A stretch of 64,000 nucleotides of DNA from Altererythrobacter rubellus (GCF_030284385.1 NZ_CP127221.1:1736001-1800000); one strand, 5' to 3'. Positions 55,262-64,000 are shown, counted from the first letter of the stretch. Notes: a model not told the origin generated them from the letters alone. Numbers and translations are program-made.

Positions 55262-57802
55262 TTACTTTTTCGCTGCTGCTGTCTTCTTCGCAGGAGCCTT
55301 CTTCTTGGCCGGGGCCTTCTTGCGCTTTTTCTTCGCCGGCCCCTTGGCCGCACGCGCGTCAATCAGCTCGATGGCCTTGGCCGCTTCGATGTCTTCCGGC
55401 TTGATATCCTTGGGAATAGTCGCGTTGACATTTCCATCGGTGACGTATGGGCCATAACGACCTGGCATGACCTTTATCTCGCCGCCAGAGGTCGGGTGCT
55501 CACCCAGCGTCTTGATCGGTTCAGCGTTGCCGCGCCCGCCGCCCTTGCGATTGGCCGCTTCCGCCAGGATTGTGACCGCGGCATTCATGCCAATATCAAA
55601 CACATCGCGCGTGCTCTGGAGCTTGCCGTATTTACCATCATGGCGAAGATAAGGGCCATAGCGCCCAATCGCAGCTTCGATTTCCTTGCCGGTTTCCGGG
55701 TGCGCTCCAACGATGCGTGGCAGGCCAAGCAGCTTGATCGCCCACTCCAGATCGAAGTCATCCAGATCCTTCGGAATTGAGGCGCGCTTTTTCTCCCCGT
55801 CAACTTCCATCTCGACATAAGGACCAAAGCGCCCTGTCTTGCGATGCACCTCTGCGCCGCTGTCCGGATCGGTTCCCATGACACCGTCTTCAGCGCCGCC
55901 GTCACCCTGCCCACCTGGCTGCGCAAAGCGGCGGGTGTATTTGCATTCGGGATAGTTGGCACAGGCAATGAACGCGCCGAAACGGCCACCGCGCAGCGCC
56001 AGGCGGCCATTCTCGCGCCCTTCGTCCCGGCACATGGGGCACATACGCTGACTTTCGCCATCCTCGCGCTCAGGGAAGAGAAAGTCAGACAAGTAATCGT
56101 CAAGAGCTTCGGTCACTTCCGAAGGCAACTTCTCCATCACCTCTTCGGTTTTGGGTTTGAAGTCCTTCCAGAATTTGCTCAGCAGTTCTTTGTACTCTTC
56201 GCGTCCGTCCGAGACCGTGTCGAGTTCGTCTTCCATACCTGCGGTAAAATCATAGGCGACATAATTGGGGAAGAATCGCTCCAGAAATGCTGTCAGAAGA
56301 CGGCCAGATTCCTCTGCAAAGAAACGGTTTTTCTCCATTCGCACATAATCGCGATCACGCAGCGTCTGAATGGTCGAGGCATAGGTAGACGGACGGCCAA
56401 TGCCCAACTCTTCAAGCCGTTTGACAAGCGAGGCCTCAGAAAAACGCGGCGGCGGCTGAGTGAAGTGCTGGTTGGCTTCCACCGCCTTTTTCAACGGGCT
56501 GTCGCCCTTGCGGATGACGGGCAACATACCGTCATCATCATCTTCCGACTTGTCGTCAAAGCCTTCCTGATAGACCGCAAAAAAGCCGGGGAACTTCACA
56601 ACCTGTCCGGTCGCGCGCAGTTGATGCTGTCCGCTGGGGTCGCGCATAGTTACGGTTGTCCGCTCAAGTTGCGCAGCGGCCATCTGGCTTGCCATCGCGC
56701 GCTTGAAAATCAGATCGTAAAGCTTCGCCTCGTCGCCAGAACCCGCTTGATCGCGGCGGAAATCGGTTGGACGAATCGCCTCGTGCGCTTCCTGTGCGTT
56801 CTTGGCCTTGGTGGAATAGAAACGAGGCTTCTCAGGGAGATATGCCTTGTCGTAGCGGTCACCGATTGCATCACGCAAAGCGTGGATCGCGCCGGGGTCC
56901 ATCTGCACGCCATCGGTACGCATGTAGGTGATCGCACCCGCTTCATAGAGCGACTGCGCACAGCGCATCGTGTGGTTGGCGGAAAAGCCCAGCTTACGCG
57001 CAGCCTCCTGCTGCAAGGTTGATGTGGTGAACGGCGGCGATGGATTGCGCTTGAGCGGTTTGGTCTCGATATCCTCGACCATAAAACGCGCACCCTCGAC
57101 AGCAGTCTTGGCCGCCATCGCGCTGCCTTCATTGCCCAGCGTCATCTTGTCGAGCTTCTTGCCGTCGAACTTGACCAACCGGGCATCAAATTCGGTGCCG
57201 TCCTGCTCCATCTTGGCAAGGACGGACCAATATTCCTCTGGCTTGAATATCTCGATCTCGTGCTCGCGCTCGCAGATCAGACGCAGCGCAACCGATTGCA
57301 CTCGCCCGGCACTCTTCGCGCCGGGCAGTTTGCGCCATAACACCGGGCTGAGCGTGAAACCGAACAGATAGTCGAGCGCGCGGCGAGCCAGATATGCATC
57401 GATAAGCGGTTGATCGAGCTCGCGCGGGCTCTTCATTGCTTCGGTCACAGCCGCTTTGGTGATCGCGTTGAATGTGACGCGGTCTACCTTGGTGGGCAGC
57501 GCCTTGCGCTTCTTCAGCAGTTCCTGAACGTGCCAGCTGATCGCTTCGCCTTCGCGGTCAGGGTCAGTGGCGAGAATGAGCCGGGTTGCATCTTTCGCCG
57601 CATCGGCGATTTCCTTGAAACGCTTCTGCTTGTCACGATAGAGTTCCCAATCCATCGCGAAATCTTCGTCCGGGCGCACGCTGCCATCCTTGGGCGGCAG
57701 ATCGCGGACGTGACCATAGCTGGCCAGAACCTTGAAGTCTGATCCGAGGTATTTCTCGATTGTCTTCGCCTTCGCGGGCGACTCAACGATAACAAGCTGC
57801 AT
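55262..57802 (-). CDS. topA: DNA topoisomerase I
   Basis: Type IA topoisomerase that relaxes negative supercoils. The 846 residues begin with the Toprim domain (MQLVIVESPAKAKTIEKYLG), and the active-site Tyr is in AGAITYMRTDG. One zinc-finger-like four-Cys motif (CPMCRDEG...CANYPECKY) and topoisomerase C-terminal repeats follow. The tail is Lys/Ala-rich (KKKRKKAPAKKKAPAKK), common in alphaproteobacteria. The start at 57802 is the family start; a GTG 12 codons earlier is in frame. Confidence 0.96.
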   Translation of the reverse strand: MQLVIVESPAKAKTIEKYLGSDFKVLASYGHVRDLPPKDGSVRPDEDFAMDWELYRDKQKRFKEIADAAKDATRLILATDPDREGEAISWHVQELLKKRKALPTKVDRVTFNAITKAAVTEAMKSPRELDQPLIDAYLARRALDYLFGFTLSPVLWRKLPGAKSAGRVQSVALRLICEREHEIEIFKPEEYWSVLAKMEQDGTEFDARLVKFDGKKLDKMTLGNEGSAMAAKTAVEGARFMVEDIETKPLKRNPSPPFTTSTLQQEAARKLGFSANHTMRCAQSLYEAGAITYMRTDGVQMDPGAIHALRDAIGDRYDKAYLPEKPRFYSTKAKNAQEAHEAIRPTDFRRDQAGSGDEAKLYDLIFKRAMASQMAAAQLERTTVTMRDPSGQHQLRATGQVVKFPGFFAVYQEGFDDKSEDDDDGMLPVIRKGDSPLKKAVEANQHFTQPPPRFSEASLVKRLEELGIGRPSTYASTIQTLRDRDYVRMEKNRFFAEESGRLLTAFLERFFPNYVAYDFTAGMEDELDTVSDGREEYKELLSKFWKDFKPKTEEVMEKLPSEVTEALDDYLSDFLFPEREDGESQRMCPMCRDEGRENGRLALRGGRFGAFIACANYPECKYTRRFAQPGGQGDGGAEDGVMGTDPDSGAEVHRKTGRFGPYVEMEVDGEKKRASIPKDLDDFDLEWAIKLLGLPRIVGAHPETGKEIEAAIGRYGPYLRHDGKYGKLQSTRDVFDIGMNAAVTILAEAANRKGGGRGNAEPIKTLGEHPTSGGEIKVMPGRYGPYVTDGNVNATIPKDIKPEDIEAAKAIELIDARAAKGPAKKKRKKAPAKKKAPAKKTAAAKK

Positions 57803-57881
57803 TGTTTTGTTCTTAAGAATCCCTGACGTGTCTTTCACGTGTGTACGTACGCGCGAGGGTGGGAGCGGTTCTGCGGATTCG

Positions 57882-58097
57882 TCAAGAGCCTAACGACACC
57901 CGCCCACCAGCATACCTCTGCAGCTGGCCGCTTATCTCCAGCTCCAGCAGCGCCTCAAGCGAATGTTCAGCCGTGCCAAACCTCGCGAGCAATTGGCGAT
58001 AGGTTATGGGCCCGATGTGCGATGAGCGCAGCAGGCGAATGCGTGCAAATGCCTCTTTCTGGGAGAGGAGAGCTGGCTGCGACCCCGTGCTCTCCAT
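57882..58097 (-). pseudogene. dprA: dprA remnant, both ends kept and middle deleted
   Basis: This 71-codon frame matches the first ~40 residues of DprA (EAFARIRLLRSSHIGPITYRQLLARFG, the SAM-like region) followed directly by its last ~25 residues (LLELEISGQLQRYAGGRVSLG, the winged-helix end). A normal DprA has about 360 residues; the Rossmann fold that binds single-stranded DNA and loads RecA is gone. It lies where dprA is expected, between topA and plsY. The deletion is in frame. A small product may still be made but cannot do DprA's work. Confidence 0.75.
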
Positions 58098-58113
58098 CAG
58101 CTTGCCGCTGGCC

Positions 58114-58716
58114 TCATTTCTTGCCCCCCACTTTGGGTTCTTCGCCCTTCATCAGGCGCCCGATATTTTCGCGGTGGAGATAGATGATCAGGCCTGCGAT
58201 CGCGGCCAATACGGGGAAATACTCAGGGAAACCGAACAGCGGGGCGGCGGCAGCGGCGGCCACAACCGCGCTCATCCCGGCAAGGCTGGATATGCGAAAA
58301 ATCGCAAGGATGCTGATCCAGATCGCGGCGTAAGCAAGACCAATCGGCCATGCGAGACCGAATGCCACACCTGCGTTGGTGGCAACGCCCTTCCCCCCTT
58401 TGAACTTCAGCCAAACCGGGAAACAGTGACCGATCACAGCCGCGCCCGAAGCGAAAGCGACCGTCGGGCCGCCCCACACTTGCTGCGCGATAAACACCGG
58501 CGCAAACCCCTTGGCCAAATCAAGCAGCAAGGTTGCCGCGGCCAAACCCTTGTTACCGGTGCGCAGCACGTTGGTGGCGCCGATATTGCCGCTGCCAATG
58601 CTGCGCACGTCGCCCATGCCCGCAGCTTTTGTCAGAAGCAAACCGATGGGAATCGAGCCGAGCAAATAGCCTAGAAGCGTCGCAAGAAGTATTGAGATCG
58701 AAACATCGCCAGTCAT
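58114..58716 (-). CDS. plsY: Glycerol-3-phosphate acyltransferase PlsY
   Basis: This 200-residue inner-membrane acyltransferase has about five helices and transfers acyl-phosphate to glycerol-3-P, the first step of phospholipid synthesis. Landmarks: YLLGSIPIGLLL, SGNIGATNVLRTGNKG and KGGKGVATNAG. The start at 58716 (MTGDVSIS) gives the family N-terminus; ATGs 2 and 4 codons earlier and a start at 58776 are also open, with no clear ribosome site for any. The dprA remnant follows by 16 bases. Confidence 0.93.
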   Translation of the reverse strand: MTGDVSISILLATLLGYLLGSIPIGLLLTKAAGMGDVRSIGSGNIGATNVLRTGNKGLAAATLLLDLAKGFAPVFIAQQVWGGPTVAFASGAAVIGHCFPVWLKFKGGKGVATNAGVAFGLAWPIGLAYAAIWISILAIFRISSLAGMSAVVAAAAAAPLFGFPEYFPVLAAIAGLIIYLHRENIGRLMKGEEPKVGGKK

Positions 58717-58843
58717 GAACATATGCATAATGCAATCATTGCAATTGGACAGCATTATTATTCGTAGCGAGTCCACGCGATAAAGGGCCTAGTACCATTC
58801 GCCCCTACCTTGTCTGCGCGCAACAAATTGCTACCTTCCAACT

Positions 58844-58972
58844 GTGAATCAGGTCTTCCCAGCCCCATCCCCGTCCGACGCAGATGAAGCGGATCTGGTT
58901 TCCCGCCTTACGTCGAAAGAGCGCGAATGCCTGAGGCGCTAGCTGAATGATGAGACCGCCAAGCAGATTGCT
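58844..58972 (+). pseudogene. Start of an HTH regulator, split by a UAG
   Basis: From a GTG at 58844, 32 codons lead to LTSKERECLRR, the first helix of a LuxR-type HTH, and then UAG at 58940-58942. The same frame goes on with LNDETAKQIALALDLS, the rest of the HTH. From recalled sphingomonad relatives Trp is expected at the UAG (one base change from UGG). The frame continues without shift into the EF-hand gene below. Confidence 0.6.
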
Positions 58973-59647
58973 TTGGCGCTTGATTTATCGCACCACGCCG
59001 TCGAAAAGCGGCTCAAGTCTGCCAGAGCCAAACTGGGCGTAGGCTCTTCGATCGAAGCCGCGCAAATGGTGGCATGCGTCGAAGGGTACGGTCAGACCGT
59101 ATCCCAATCGCCGGACCTGTCAGATGCGGCAATCGCCGGTCACACAGGACGCTCCAACTCACTGAAGATCGGAGCACTAACTATGATTATCATTCTTGCC
59201 GCATTGGTAACCGTCGCCATGCAGGCAAACCTCACGGCGTCATCAGCCAATGAAGGCTTAAGCATCGAAGCTGACGAATTCCTGGTCGACGATTCGGGCC
59301 AGGTAGAGGCACTCAGCATTTTCCGACTGACCAGCAAAGGCCCGGGGCAGGACGCCCCAACGGAAGAAGAGCTGGTCGAGTATCTTAATGGGCAGTTTCG
59401 CAAATACGACATGGATGGAAGCGGGTCGATCACAGACACTGAAGTCCCAGATGCAGTTGCGGTTGAAGAAGATGGTAGGCCCATCATTGTTCACGATGCT
59501 CGCGCCCGAACAGAGTTCCTCGATCGCCACGATCAGAATTCAGATGGCACCGTTAGCTATGCAGAATTCGTCGAAACCTCTCTCGCAAACTATCATAACT
59601 GTGTCGGAATCCTGGAAGTTCTGCGGGTCAAAACGTTCCTGAAGTAA
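58973..59647 (+). CDS. HTH, membrane and EF-hand protein, downstream part of the UAG-split gene
   Basis: The frame contains the recognition helix of a LuxR-type HTH (LSHHAVEKRLKSARAKLGV), one membrane helix (about 70-90, LTMIIILAALVTVAMQA) and two EF-hand calcium loops, DMDGSGSITDTE and DQNSDGTVSYAE. Together this would be a membrane-anchored regulator with a periplasmic calcium-binding domain. It begins at 58973 only with a TTG; if translated from the GTG at 58844 it needs UAG read-through. Either a pseudogene or a shortened protein. Confidence 0.5.
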   Translation: MALDLSHHAVEKRLKSARAKLGVGSSIEAAQMVACVEGYGQTVSQSPDLSDAAIAGHTGRSNSLKIGALTMIIILAALVTVAMQANLTASSANEGLSIEADEFLVDDSGQVEALSIFRLTSKGPGQDAPTEEELVEYLNGQFRKYDMDGSGSITDTEVPDAVAVEEDGRPIIVHDARARTEFLDRHDQNSDGTVSYAEFVETSLANYHNCVGILEVLRVKTFLK

Positions 59648-59703
59648 GTCATCGAAGTCGCAGTTATTGACCTTGCAAAGGGCATCGGCCATTTGCGCAC
59701 ACC

Positions 59704-60501
59704 ATGGCCGATGCCGCTTCACCCATTCTGCTATTCGATTCCGGAGTCGGCGGACTGACCGTGCTGGCAGAGCTTCGCAAGATCATGCCTGATGCGCCGG
59801 CGATCTATGCTGCCGATCTGGCAGGTCTGCCCTACGGCGAGAAATCGGAAGCGCAGATCGCTGCGCGGGTCGCTGGATTGCTGGGCCGAATGGCAGAGCG
59901 ATACCAGCCGCGTCTGGCCTGCATCGCTTGCAACACCGCGAGCACGATTGCACTTGGCATGGTACGCGATGTGCTGGAAATTCCGATTGTAGGCACGGTT
60001 CCGGCGATCAAACCGGCTGCGGCCATAAGCAAGACAGGCGTGATTGGCTTGTTAGGCACCGCGGCAACCATTCGTCAGCCCTATGTCGACCAGCTCGAGG
60101 CAGAATTTGCCAATGGGAACAGCCTTCTGCGTCATGCAGCGCCAGGGCTGGTCGAAGTGGCCGAAGCAAAGCTGCGCGGAGAAGCCGTCGACATCGGAGT
60201 GATCGAAGCTGCGGCGCGAAAATTGCGGGAGATGCCTGAAGGTGAACGGATCGATACAGTCGTTCTTGCCTGCACACATTTCCCTCTACTTGAAGACGAA
60301 TTGCGCGCGGCATTCGGTCCCGAGGTTCAGTTTGTTCACGGCGCGCAAGGCATAGCGCGAAGGATCGCACATTTGACACAAGGCCAGTCATTCGCAGCCA
60401 GCCAATCAAGCCGGTTCATAACCACCGGGAACGTGCAATCTGCGCAAGCCCTGTTGCCTGCGCTTAATAAACATGGTTTTTCAAGGATCGAAGCCTTCTG
60501 A
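59704..60501 (+). CDS. murI: Glutamate racemase
   Basis: MurI makes D-glutamate for peptidoglycan. The 265-residue protein has FDSGVGGLTVL and the two catalytic cysteines in ACNTAST and VLACTHFPLL. It stands alone; the ATG is not preceded by a strong ribosome site. hemA follows after 108 bases on the same strand. Confidence 0.95.
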   Translation: MADAASPILLFDSGVGGLTVLAELRKIMPDAPAIYAADLAGLPYGEKSEAQIAARVAGLLGRMAERYQPRLACIACNTASTIALGMVRDVLEIPIVGTVPAIKPAAAISKTGVIGLLGTAATIRQPYVDQLEAEFANGNSLLRHAAPGLVEVAEAKLRGEAVDIGVIEAAARKLREMPEGERIDTVVLACTHFPLLEDELRAAFGPEVQFVHGAQGIARRIAHLTQGQSFAASQSSRFITTGNVQSAQALLPALNKHGFSRIEAF

Positions 60502-60529
60502 ACTGCGAGTCATTCGCAAAGATCGCAGT
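60502..60529 (+). promoter_or_regulatory. Alternative stem-loops upstream of hemA
   Basis: ACTGCGA at 60502-60508 pairs fully with TCGCAGT at 60523-60529. Its GCGA can instead pair with TCGC at 60514-60517, so two exclusive hairpins are possible. It lies right after the murI stop and about 80 bases before the hemA start. No U run follows. A regulatory role is speculative. Confidence 0.3.
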
Positions 60530-60609
60530 AGAAAAATCGTTTCGTCTCCACTACATCGCGTTTCCAATCGAAGCCGGAAACAGGGCGCAACGCAGCGGAA
60601 ATACGCGAA

Positions 60610-61830
60610 GTGAATTACGACCAGATCTTCGATAAAGCGATTGATCGCCTGCACGAAGAAGGCCGCTACCGCGTCTTCATCGATATCATGCGCAACAAAG
60701 GCGCGTTTCCCAACGCGCGCTGTTTCCATGGGCACAACGGGCCCAAGCCAATCACGGTGTGGTGCTCGAACGATTACCTCGCGATGGGCCAACATCCGAA
60801 AGTGATCGGCGCGATGGAAGAGGCACTGCACGATGTCGGCGCGGGTTCTGGCGGCACGCGCAATATCGGCGGCAACACGCATTTACATGTCGAGTTGGAA
60901 AACGAACTGGCCGACCTGCATGGCAAAGAGTCCGCACTTCTGTTCACCTCGGGCTATGTCTCGAACGATGCGACGCTATCAACGCTGGGCAAACTGCTGC
61001 CCGGCTGTGTGATCTTCTCTGACGAATTGAACCACGCCAGCATGATCGCCGGCATACGCAATTCGGGCTGTGAAAAGCGCGTTTTCCGCCACAATGACCT
61101 GCAGCATCTGGAAGATTTGCTTGCGGCTGAAGATGCCGAAACACCCAAGGTGATCGCGTTTGAGAGCGTCTATTCTATGGACGGCGATATCGCGCCAATT
61201 CACGCGATCTGCGATTTGGCTGAGAAATACAACGCGCTCACCTATATCGACGAAGTCCACGCGGTGGGCATGTATGGCGATCACGGTGGCGGGATTTCGG
61301 AACGTGACGAAGCCGCGCATCGCATCGACATTATCGAAGGCACGCTGGGCAAGGCATTTGGCGTGATGGGCGGCTATATCGCGGCCGACAAGAAGATTGT
61401 CGATTGCATCCGCAGCTATGCGCCCGGCTTCATCTTCACCACATCGCTTTCCCCGGTTCTCGCGGCAGGCGTGCTGGCAGCCGTGAAACACCTGAAGGAA
61501 AGCTCGGAAGAGCGTGACGCCCAGCAAATCAACGCCAACATGCTCAAAGCGAAGTTCCACGACGCCGGCCTGCCAGTGATGGACAGCGTCACGCACATCG
61601 TGCCTGTCATGGTCGGAGATCCCGTTCGCGCCAAAAAGATCAGCGACATCCTGCTCGCGGAATACGGCGCCTATGTGCAGCCGATTAATTTCCCGACTGT
61701 GCCGCGCGGGACAGAGCGTCTCCGCTTCACCCCCGGCCCAGCTCACACCGAAGCAATGATGGACCAGCTGACTCAGGCACTGGTCGAGATTTGGGACCGG
61801 CTAGAGCTGGAGTTGCGCAAGGCCGCCTGA
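60610..61830 (+). CDS. hemA: 5-aminolevulinate synthase
   Basis: This 406-residue PLP enzyme condenses glycine and succinyl-CoA to ALA, the C4 entry to haem and bacteriochlorophyll typical of alphaproteobacteria. [21 protein letters not shown] and the PLP lysine in [17 protein letters not shown] are visible. The start is a GTG. Succinyl-CoA from the propionate operon of this window is one of its substrates. Confidence 0.96.
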   Translation: MNYDQIFDKAIDRLHEEGRYRVFIDIMRNKGAFPNARCFHGHNGPKPITVWCSNDYLAMGQHPKVIGAMEEALHDVGAGSGGTRNIGGNTHLHVELENELADLHGKESALLFTSGYVSNDATLSTLGKLLPGCVIFSDELNHASMIAGIRNSGCEKRVFRHNDLQHLEDLLAAEDAETPKVIAFESVYSMDGDIAPIHAICDLAEKYNALTYIDEVHAVGMYGDHGGGISERDEAAHRIDIIEGTLGKAFGVMGGYIAADKKIVDCIRSYAPGFIFTTSLSPVLAAGVLAAVKHLKESSEERDAQQINANMLKAKFHDAGLPVMDSVTHIVPVMVGDPVRAKKISDILLAEYGAYVQPINFPTVPRGTERLRFTPGPAHTEAMMDQLTQALVEIWDRLELELRKAA

Positions 61831-61911
61831 CTGAAGTCCATGTTCCGTAACGTCCTTTGAGTTCCCCAATTCATGCGCTAGCACGCGTGTGAACTTACAG
61901 GAGAGAAACGC

Positions 61912-62604
61912 GTGTACGGCAATCCGGATCAAAAGTATGATGAAGTCGTTCTTGGGCGGCGCTCGATCCGCGGCTATCTCGACAAACCCGTTCCGCAAGA
62001 GCTGATTGAAGAAATTCTGGCAATGGCGATGCGCTCGCCCTCTTCAATGAATACCCAGCCCTATTACTTTCACGTCATCACCGGAGAGCCGCTCGACCGG
62101 ATTCGCAAGGGCAATACCGAGCGCATTCTGGCGGGTGAACCAGACAGCCGTGAATTTCGCAAAGGACACCCGTTTCAAGGCGTCCATCGCGATCGCCAGG
62201 TCGGCTGTGCGATCCAGCTGTTCGAAGCGATGGGCATCGAACGTGATGACAAGGAAAAGCGGCAGGACTGGGTTCTGCGCGGCTTTCGCCAATTTGACGC
62301 GCCCGTCTGCGTAATCGTGACTTACGACAAGGAACTATCGGACGCAGACGATACGGTGTTCGACTGCGGTGCGGTAACAACTGCGCTGGTAAACGCCGCA
62401 TGGTCACGCGGGCTCGGCTGCGTGATCAACAGCCAGGGCATCATGCAGTCACCTGTTGTGCGCGAACATGCCAGCATCCCTGACGATCAGGTGATCATGA
62501 AAGCGGTCGCGATGGGCTGGCCCGACGAAGACTTCCCAGCAAACCCCGTAAAAATCGTCCGCCGTGAAGTGTCAGAGGCGGCTAGATTCGTCGGTTTTGA
62601 CTAG
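61912..62604 (+). CDS. Nitroreductase family flavoprotein
   Basis: This 230-residue FMN protein has the family N-terminal RRSIRGYLDKPVPQELIEEILAMAMRSPSSMNTQPY (shortened here: RRSIRGY, then SPSSMNTQPYYF) and the C-terminal AVAMGWPDEDFPANP that binds FMN. It reduces nitro compounds, quinones or enones with NAD(P)H. The start is a GTG at 61912 with CAGGAGAG upstream. It is downstream of hemA on the same strand with 81 bases between. Confidence 0.9.
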   Translation: MYGNPDQKYDEVVLGRRSIRGYLDKPVPQELIEEILAMAMRSPSSMNTQPYYFHVITGEPLDRIRKGNTERILAGEPDSREFRKGHPFQGVHRDRQVGCAIQLFEAMGIERDDKEKRQDWVLRGFRQFDAPVCVIVTYDKELSDADDTVFDCGAVTTALVNAAWSRGLGCVINSQGIMQSPVVREHASIPDDQVIMKAVAMGWPDEDFPANPVKIVRREVSEAARFVGFD

Positions 62605-62675
62605 CCGTCATACATCCGGCGCTATGCCTTCGTCTCGCAGGAAATATGGGTGAGGAAGAAACGGTCTTCGTTGGT

Positions 62676-63011
62676 CTAAACGCGATAATCAATCATCCGA
62701 CCAAACCGATCACCCAGCACTTTTTCGCATGCATCAGTCGCGAATGCCTGATTGGTATTGTAGTTGTTATCCGGTGATCCAGGGTGCTCGGTCGGCGAGA
62801 AATGCAGCACAACAACCTGTTTACCTGCAGTCTCCTTCAGCGCGTCAAGCTCCTGCTGCAACGCATTGAGGCGCGTGATAACCGGGTCGGGCTTCACCGG
62901 TTGGAAATCACGCGACGGTGTAGTCTGAGTAGATGTAGTTACCGCCCTTGATTGCGATAGAGCGGGGCTTGCCACCGCAACTGCCAACGCAGCCGCTGAC
63001 GCTAAAATCAT
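62676..63011 (-). CDS. Small exported protein, unknown function
   Basis: The 111-residue product has a signal peptide (ILASAAALAVAVASPALS, cut after ALS) and a short predicted coiled coil (LNALQQELDALKETAG). The C-terminal domain begins VVVLHFSPTEHPGSPDNNYNT and has a single Cys. The stop is UAG; the same frame goes on for 17 more codons (TNEDRFFLTHISCETKA) to another UAG at 62622-62624. No family recognised. A GGGAG lies 13 bases before the ATG. Confidence 0.6.
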   Translation of the reverse strand: MILASAAALAVAVASPALSQSRAVTTSTQTTPSRDFQPVKPDPVITRLNALQQELDALKETAGKQVVVLHFSPTEHPGSPDNNYNTNQAFATDACEKVLGDRFGRMIDYRV

Positions 63012-63107
63012 CTTTATTGACCGTCTCCCACATTATGAATGAGAGAGACAAACGGCGCACATCAGTTTTTCGTCAAGGCTGAGGGCAATTTACCCGGAAG
63101 TGGCCAA

Positions 63108-64000
63108 TCAACGCAAGTTTACCACATTGTCCGCATCAGGACGGATGCGGTCACCACGATAAAGGCTCATCATCGGCTCGTCTGCCACAATGTACTCTTC
63201 CGCATTGCCGAAGCCGTTGAACCCGGTCTTCATCGCTGCACCATAGGCGCCGAGCATGCCGATCTCGATGTAGTCGCCGGCCTGAATGTCGCAGGGTAGC
63301 GGGAATGGCCCCTGCATATAGTCAGCGTCATCGCAGGTAGGGCCATAGAAGGCGAAATCCTGCGCCGCGTCGCGCAGATCATCTTCCAGCGCGACCACCG
63401 GGAACCGCCAGTCGACATGCGCAGCATCGTAGAGAGCGCCATAGGCTCCGTCATTGATGTAGAGTTCTTCGCCGCGGCGCTTTTCTACCTTCACGATCAT
63501 GCTCGAATATTCGGCACACAGCGCCCGACCAGGCTCGCACCACAGCTCTGCGTTGTAGGCAATTGGCAACGCTTCGAAGTGCTTGGCGATCATCGCGAAG
63601 TAATCTTCCAGCGGTGGCGGCTCCAGCCCCGGATAGGAGCTGGGGAAACCGCCCCCAACGTCAATCATGTCAATCACAACAGACGCTTCGGCAATTGCCG
63701 CACGGGTCCGGTCCAGCGCCTGCACGAATGCAAAAGGGCTCATGGCCTGACTGCCGACATGGAAACATACGCCCAGCCAGTCACAATGCTGGCGGGTCTG
63801 CTGAAGCAACACCGGCGCTTCGACAAGATCACAACCGAATTTGCTTGCCAGTGAGAGCTCGGAAAATTCGCTCGACACACGCAGGCGCACGCACAGCCGC
63901 AAATCTTTCGCAGGCTTACCCGCTTGCGGATTGGTGCAAGCCTTCACGATCTTATCAAGCTCTTCCGCGCTATCGAGGCTGAAGGTTTTCACGCCATGCT
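63108..64000 (-). CDS. Ornithine/lysine/arginine decarboxylase, PLP type III (partial)
   Basis: The C-terminal about 297 residues of a type III PLP decarboxylase are present; the gene continues past the window end, where the frame is open (YGVKTFSLDSAEEL-like). Landmarks are GVCFHVGSQA, the Gly-rich DVGGGFPSSYPG that binds PLP phosphate, EPGRALCAEYSSM and the active-site Cys in YGPTCDDADYMQG. The PLP lysine would lie in the missing part. It probably makes putrescine or cadaverine from ornithine or lysine for polyamine synthesis. Confidence 0.92.
   Translation of the reverse strand, partial: HGVKTFSLDSAEELDKIVKACTNPQAGKPAKDLRLCVRLRVSSEFSELSLASKFGCDLVEAPVLLQQTRQHCDWLGVCFHVGSQAMSPFAFVQALDRTRAAIAEASVVIDMIDVGGGFPSSYPGLEPPPLEDYFAMIAKHFEALPIAYNAELWCEPGRALCAEYSSMIVKVEKRRGEELYINDGAYGALYDAAHVDWRFPVVALEDDLRDAAQDFAFYGPTCDDADYMQGPFPLPCDIQAGDYIEIGMLGAYGAAMKTGFNGFGNAEEYIVADEPMMSLYRGDRIRPDADNVVNLR

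Noticed and set aside
55844..57022. 392-codon open frame on the plus strand
   Set aside because: Antisense to topA, whose motifs are all intact. No independent support.
1..64000. CRISPR array, rRNA operon, insertion sequence
   Set aside because: No regularly spaced repeats, no rRNA-like sequence and no transposase were found on either strand.

Overview
The window looks like a stretch of chromosome from an alphaproteobacterium of the Sphingomonadales, most likely the Erythrobacteraceae. This rests on several things: the gene order ahcY-divL-tsaE-amgK-murU-addB-addA-trxA, a DivL with tyrosine in the H-box, ALA synthase (C4 haem pathway), secA beside argJ, accA beside xerD and aroKB, and the overall protein character. 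There is no rRNA, CRISPR array, prophage or intact insertion sequence. One tRNA gene, tRNA-Arg(ACG), is present.

Layout. 1-4.7 kb: two coupled small exported proteins, a TauE/SafE permease, secA and a small acidic exported protein. 4.7-7.1 kb: argJ and hisN, convergent with trxA. 7.1-19.6 kb: a long minus-strand run of DNA repair (addAB), cell-wall sugar salvage (amgK, murU), tRNA modification (tsaE), cell-cycle control (divL) and the methyl cycle (ahcY). 19.8-21.5 kb: peroxiredoxin and an OmpA-like protein. 21.6-25.4 kb: a copper cluster (copB, copA, a divergent CsoR-type regulator, and a glutaredoxin-MauE unit broken by UAG codons). 25.7-31.9 kb: folE, tRNA-Arg, a Nudix hydrolase, two Flp pilins, a tiny lipoprotein, accA, xerD and a large exported protein of unknown function. 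31.9-36.3 kb: aroK, aroB, then a peptide transporter, a cyclase and an acetyltransferase. 36.3-44.4 kb: a propionyl-CoA to succinyl-CoA operon (pccB, OsmC, epimerase, enoyl-CoA hydratase, mutase, an unlisted Cys-rich 53-residue protein, pccA). 44.5-52.6 kb: oxidoreductases, glutathione reductase, a DEAD-box helicase, TspO and pgi. 52.6-58.8 kb: lepB-rnc-era, topA, a dprA remnant and plsY. 58.8-64 kb: an HTH/EF-hand gene split by UAG, murI, hemA, nitroreductase, a small exported protein and a partial ornithine/lysine decarboxylase.

The most notable points are: (1) a glutaredoxin-MauE reading frame with three in-frame UAG codons and no frameshift, and a second gene 34 kb away with the same kind of lesion; (2) a CsoR-type palindrome that overlaps a promoter and the start codon, predicting a leaderless regulator mRNA; (3) a dprA gene reduced to its two ends; (4) a six-cysteine micro-protein translationally coupled between methylmalonyl-CoA mutase and propionyl-CoA carboxylase; (5) a DivL-type pseudo-kinase. 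Several of these genes are too short to be found by a 60-codon cutoff and were read directly from the sequence.
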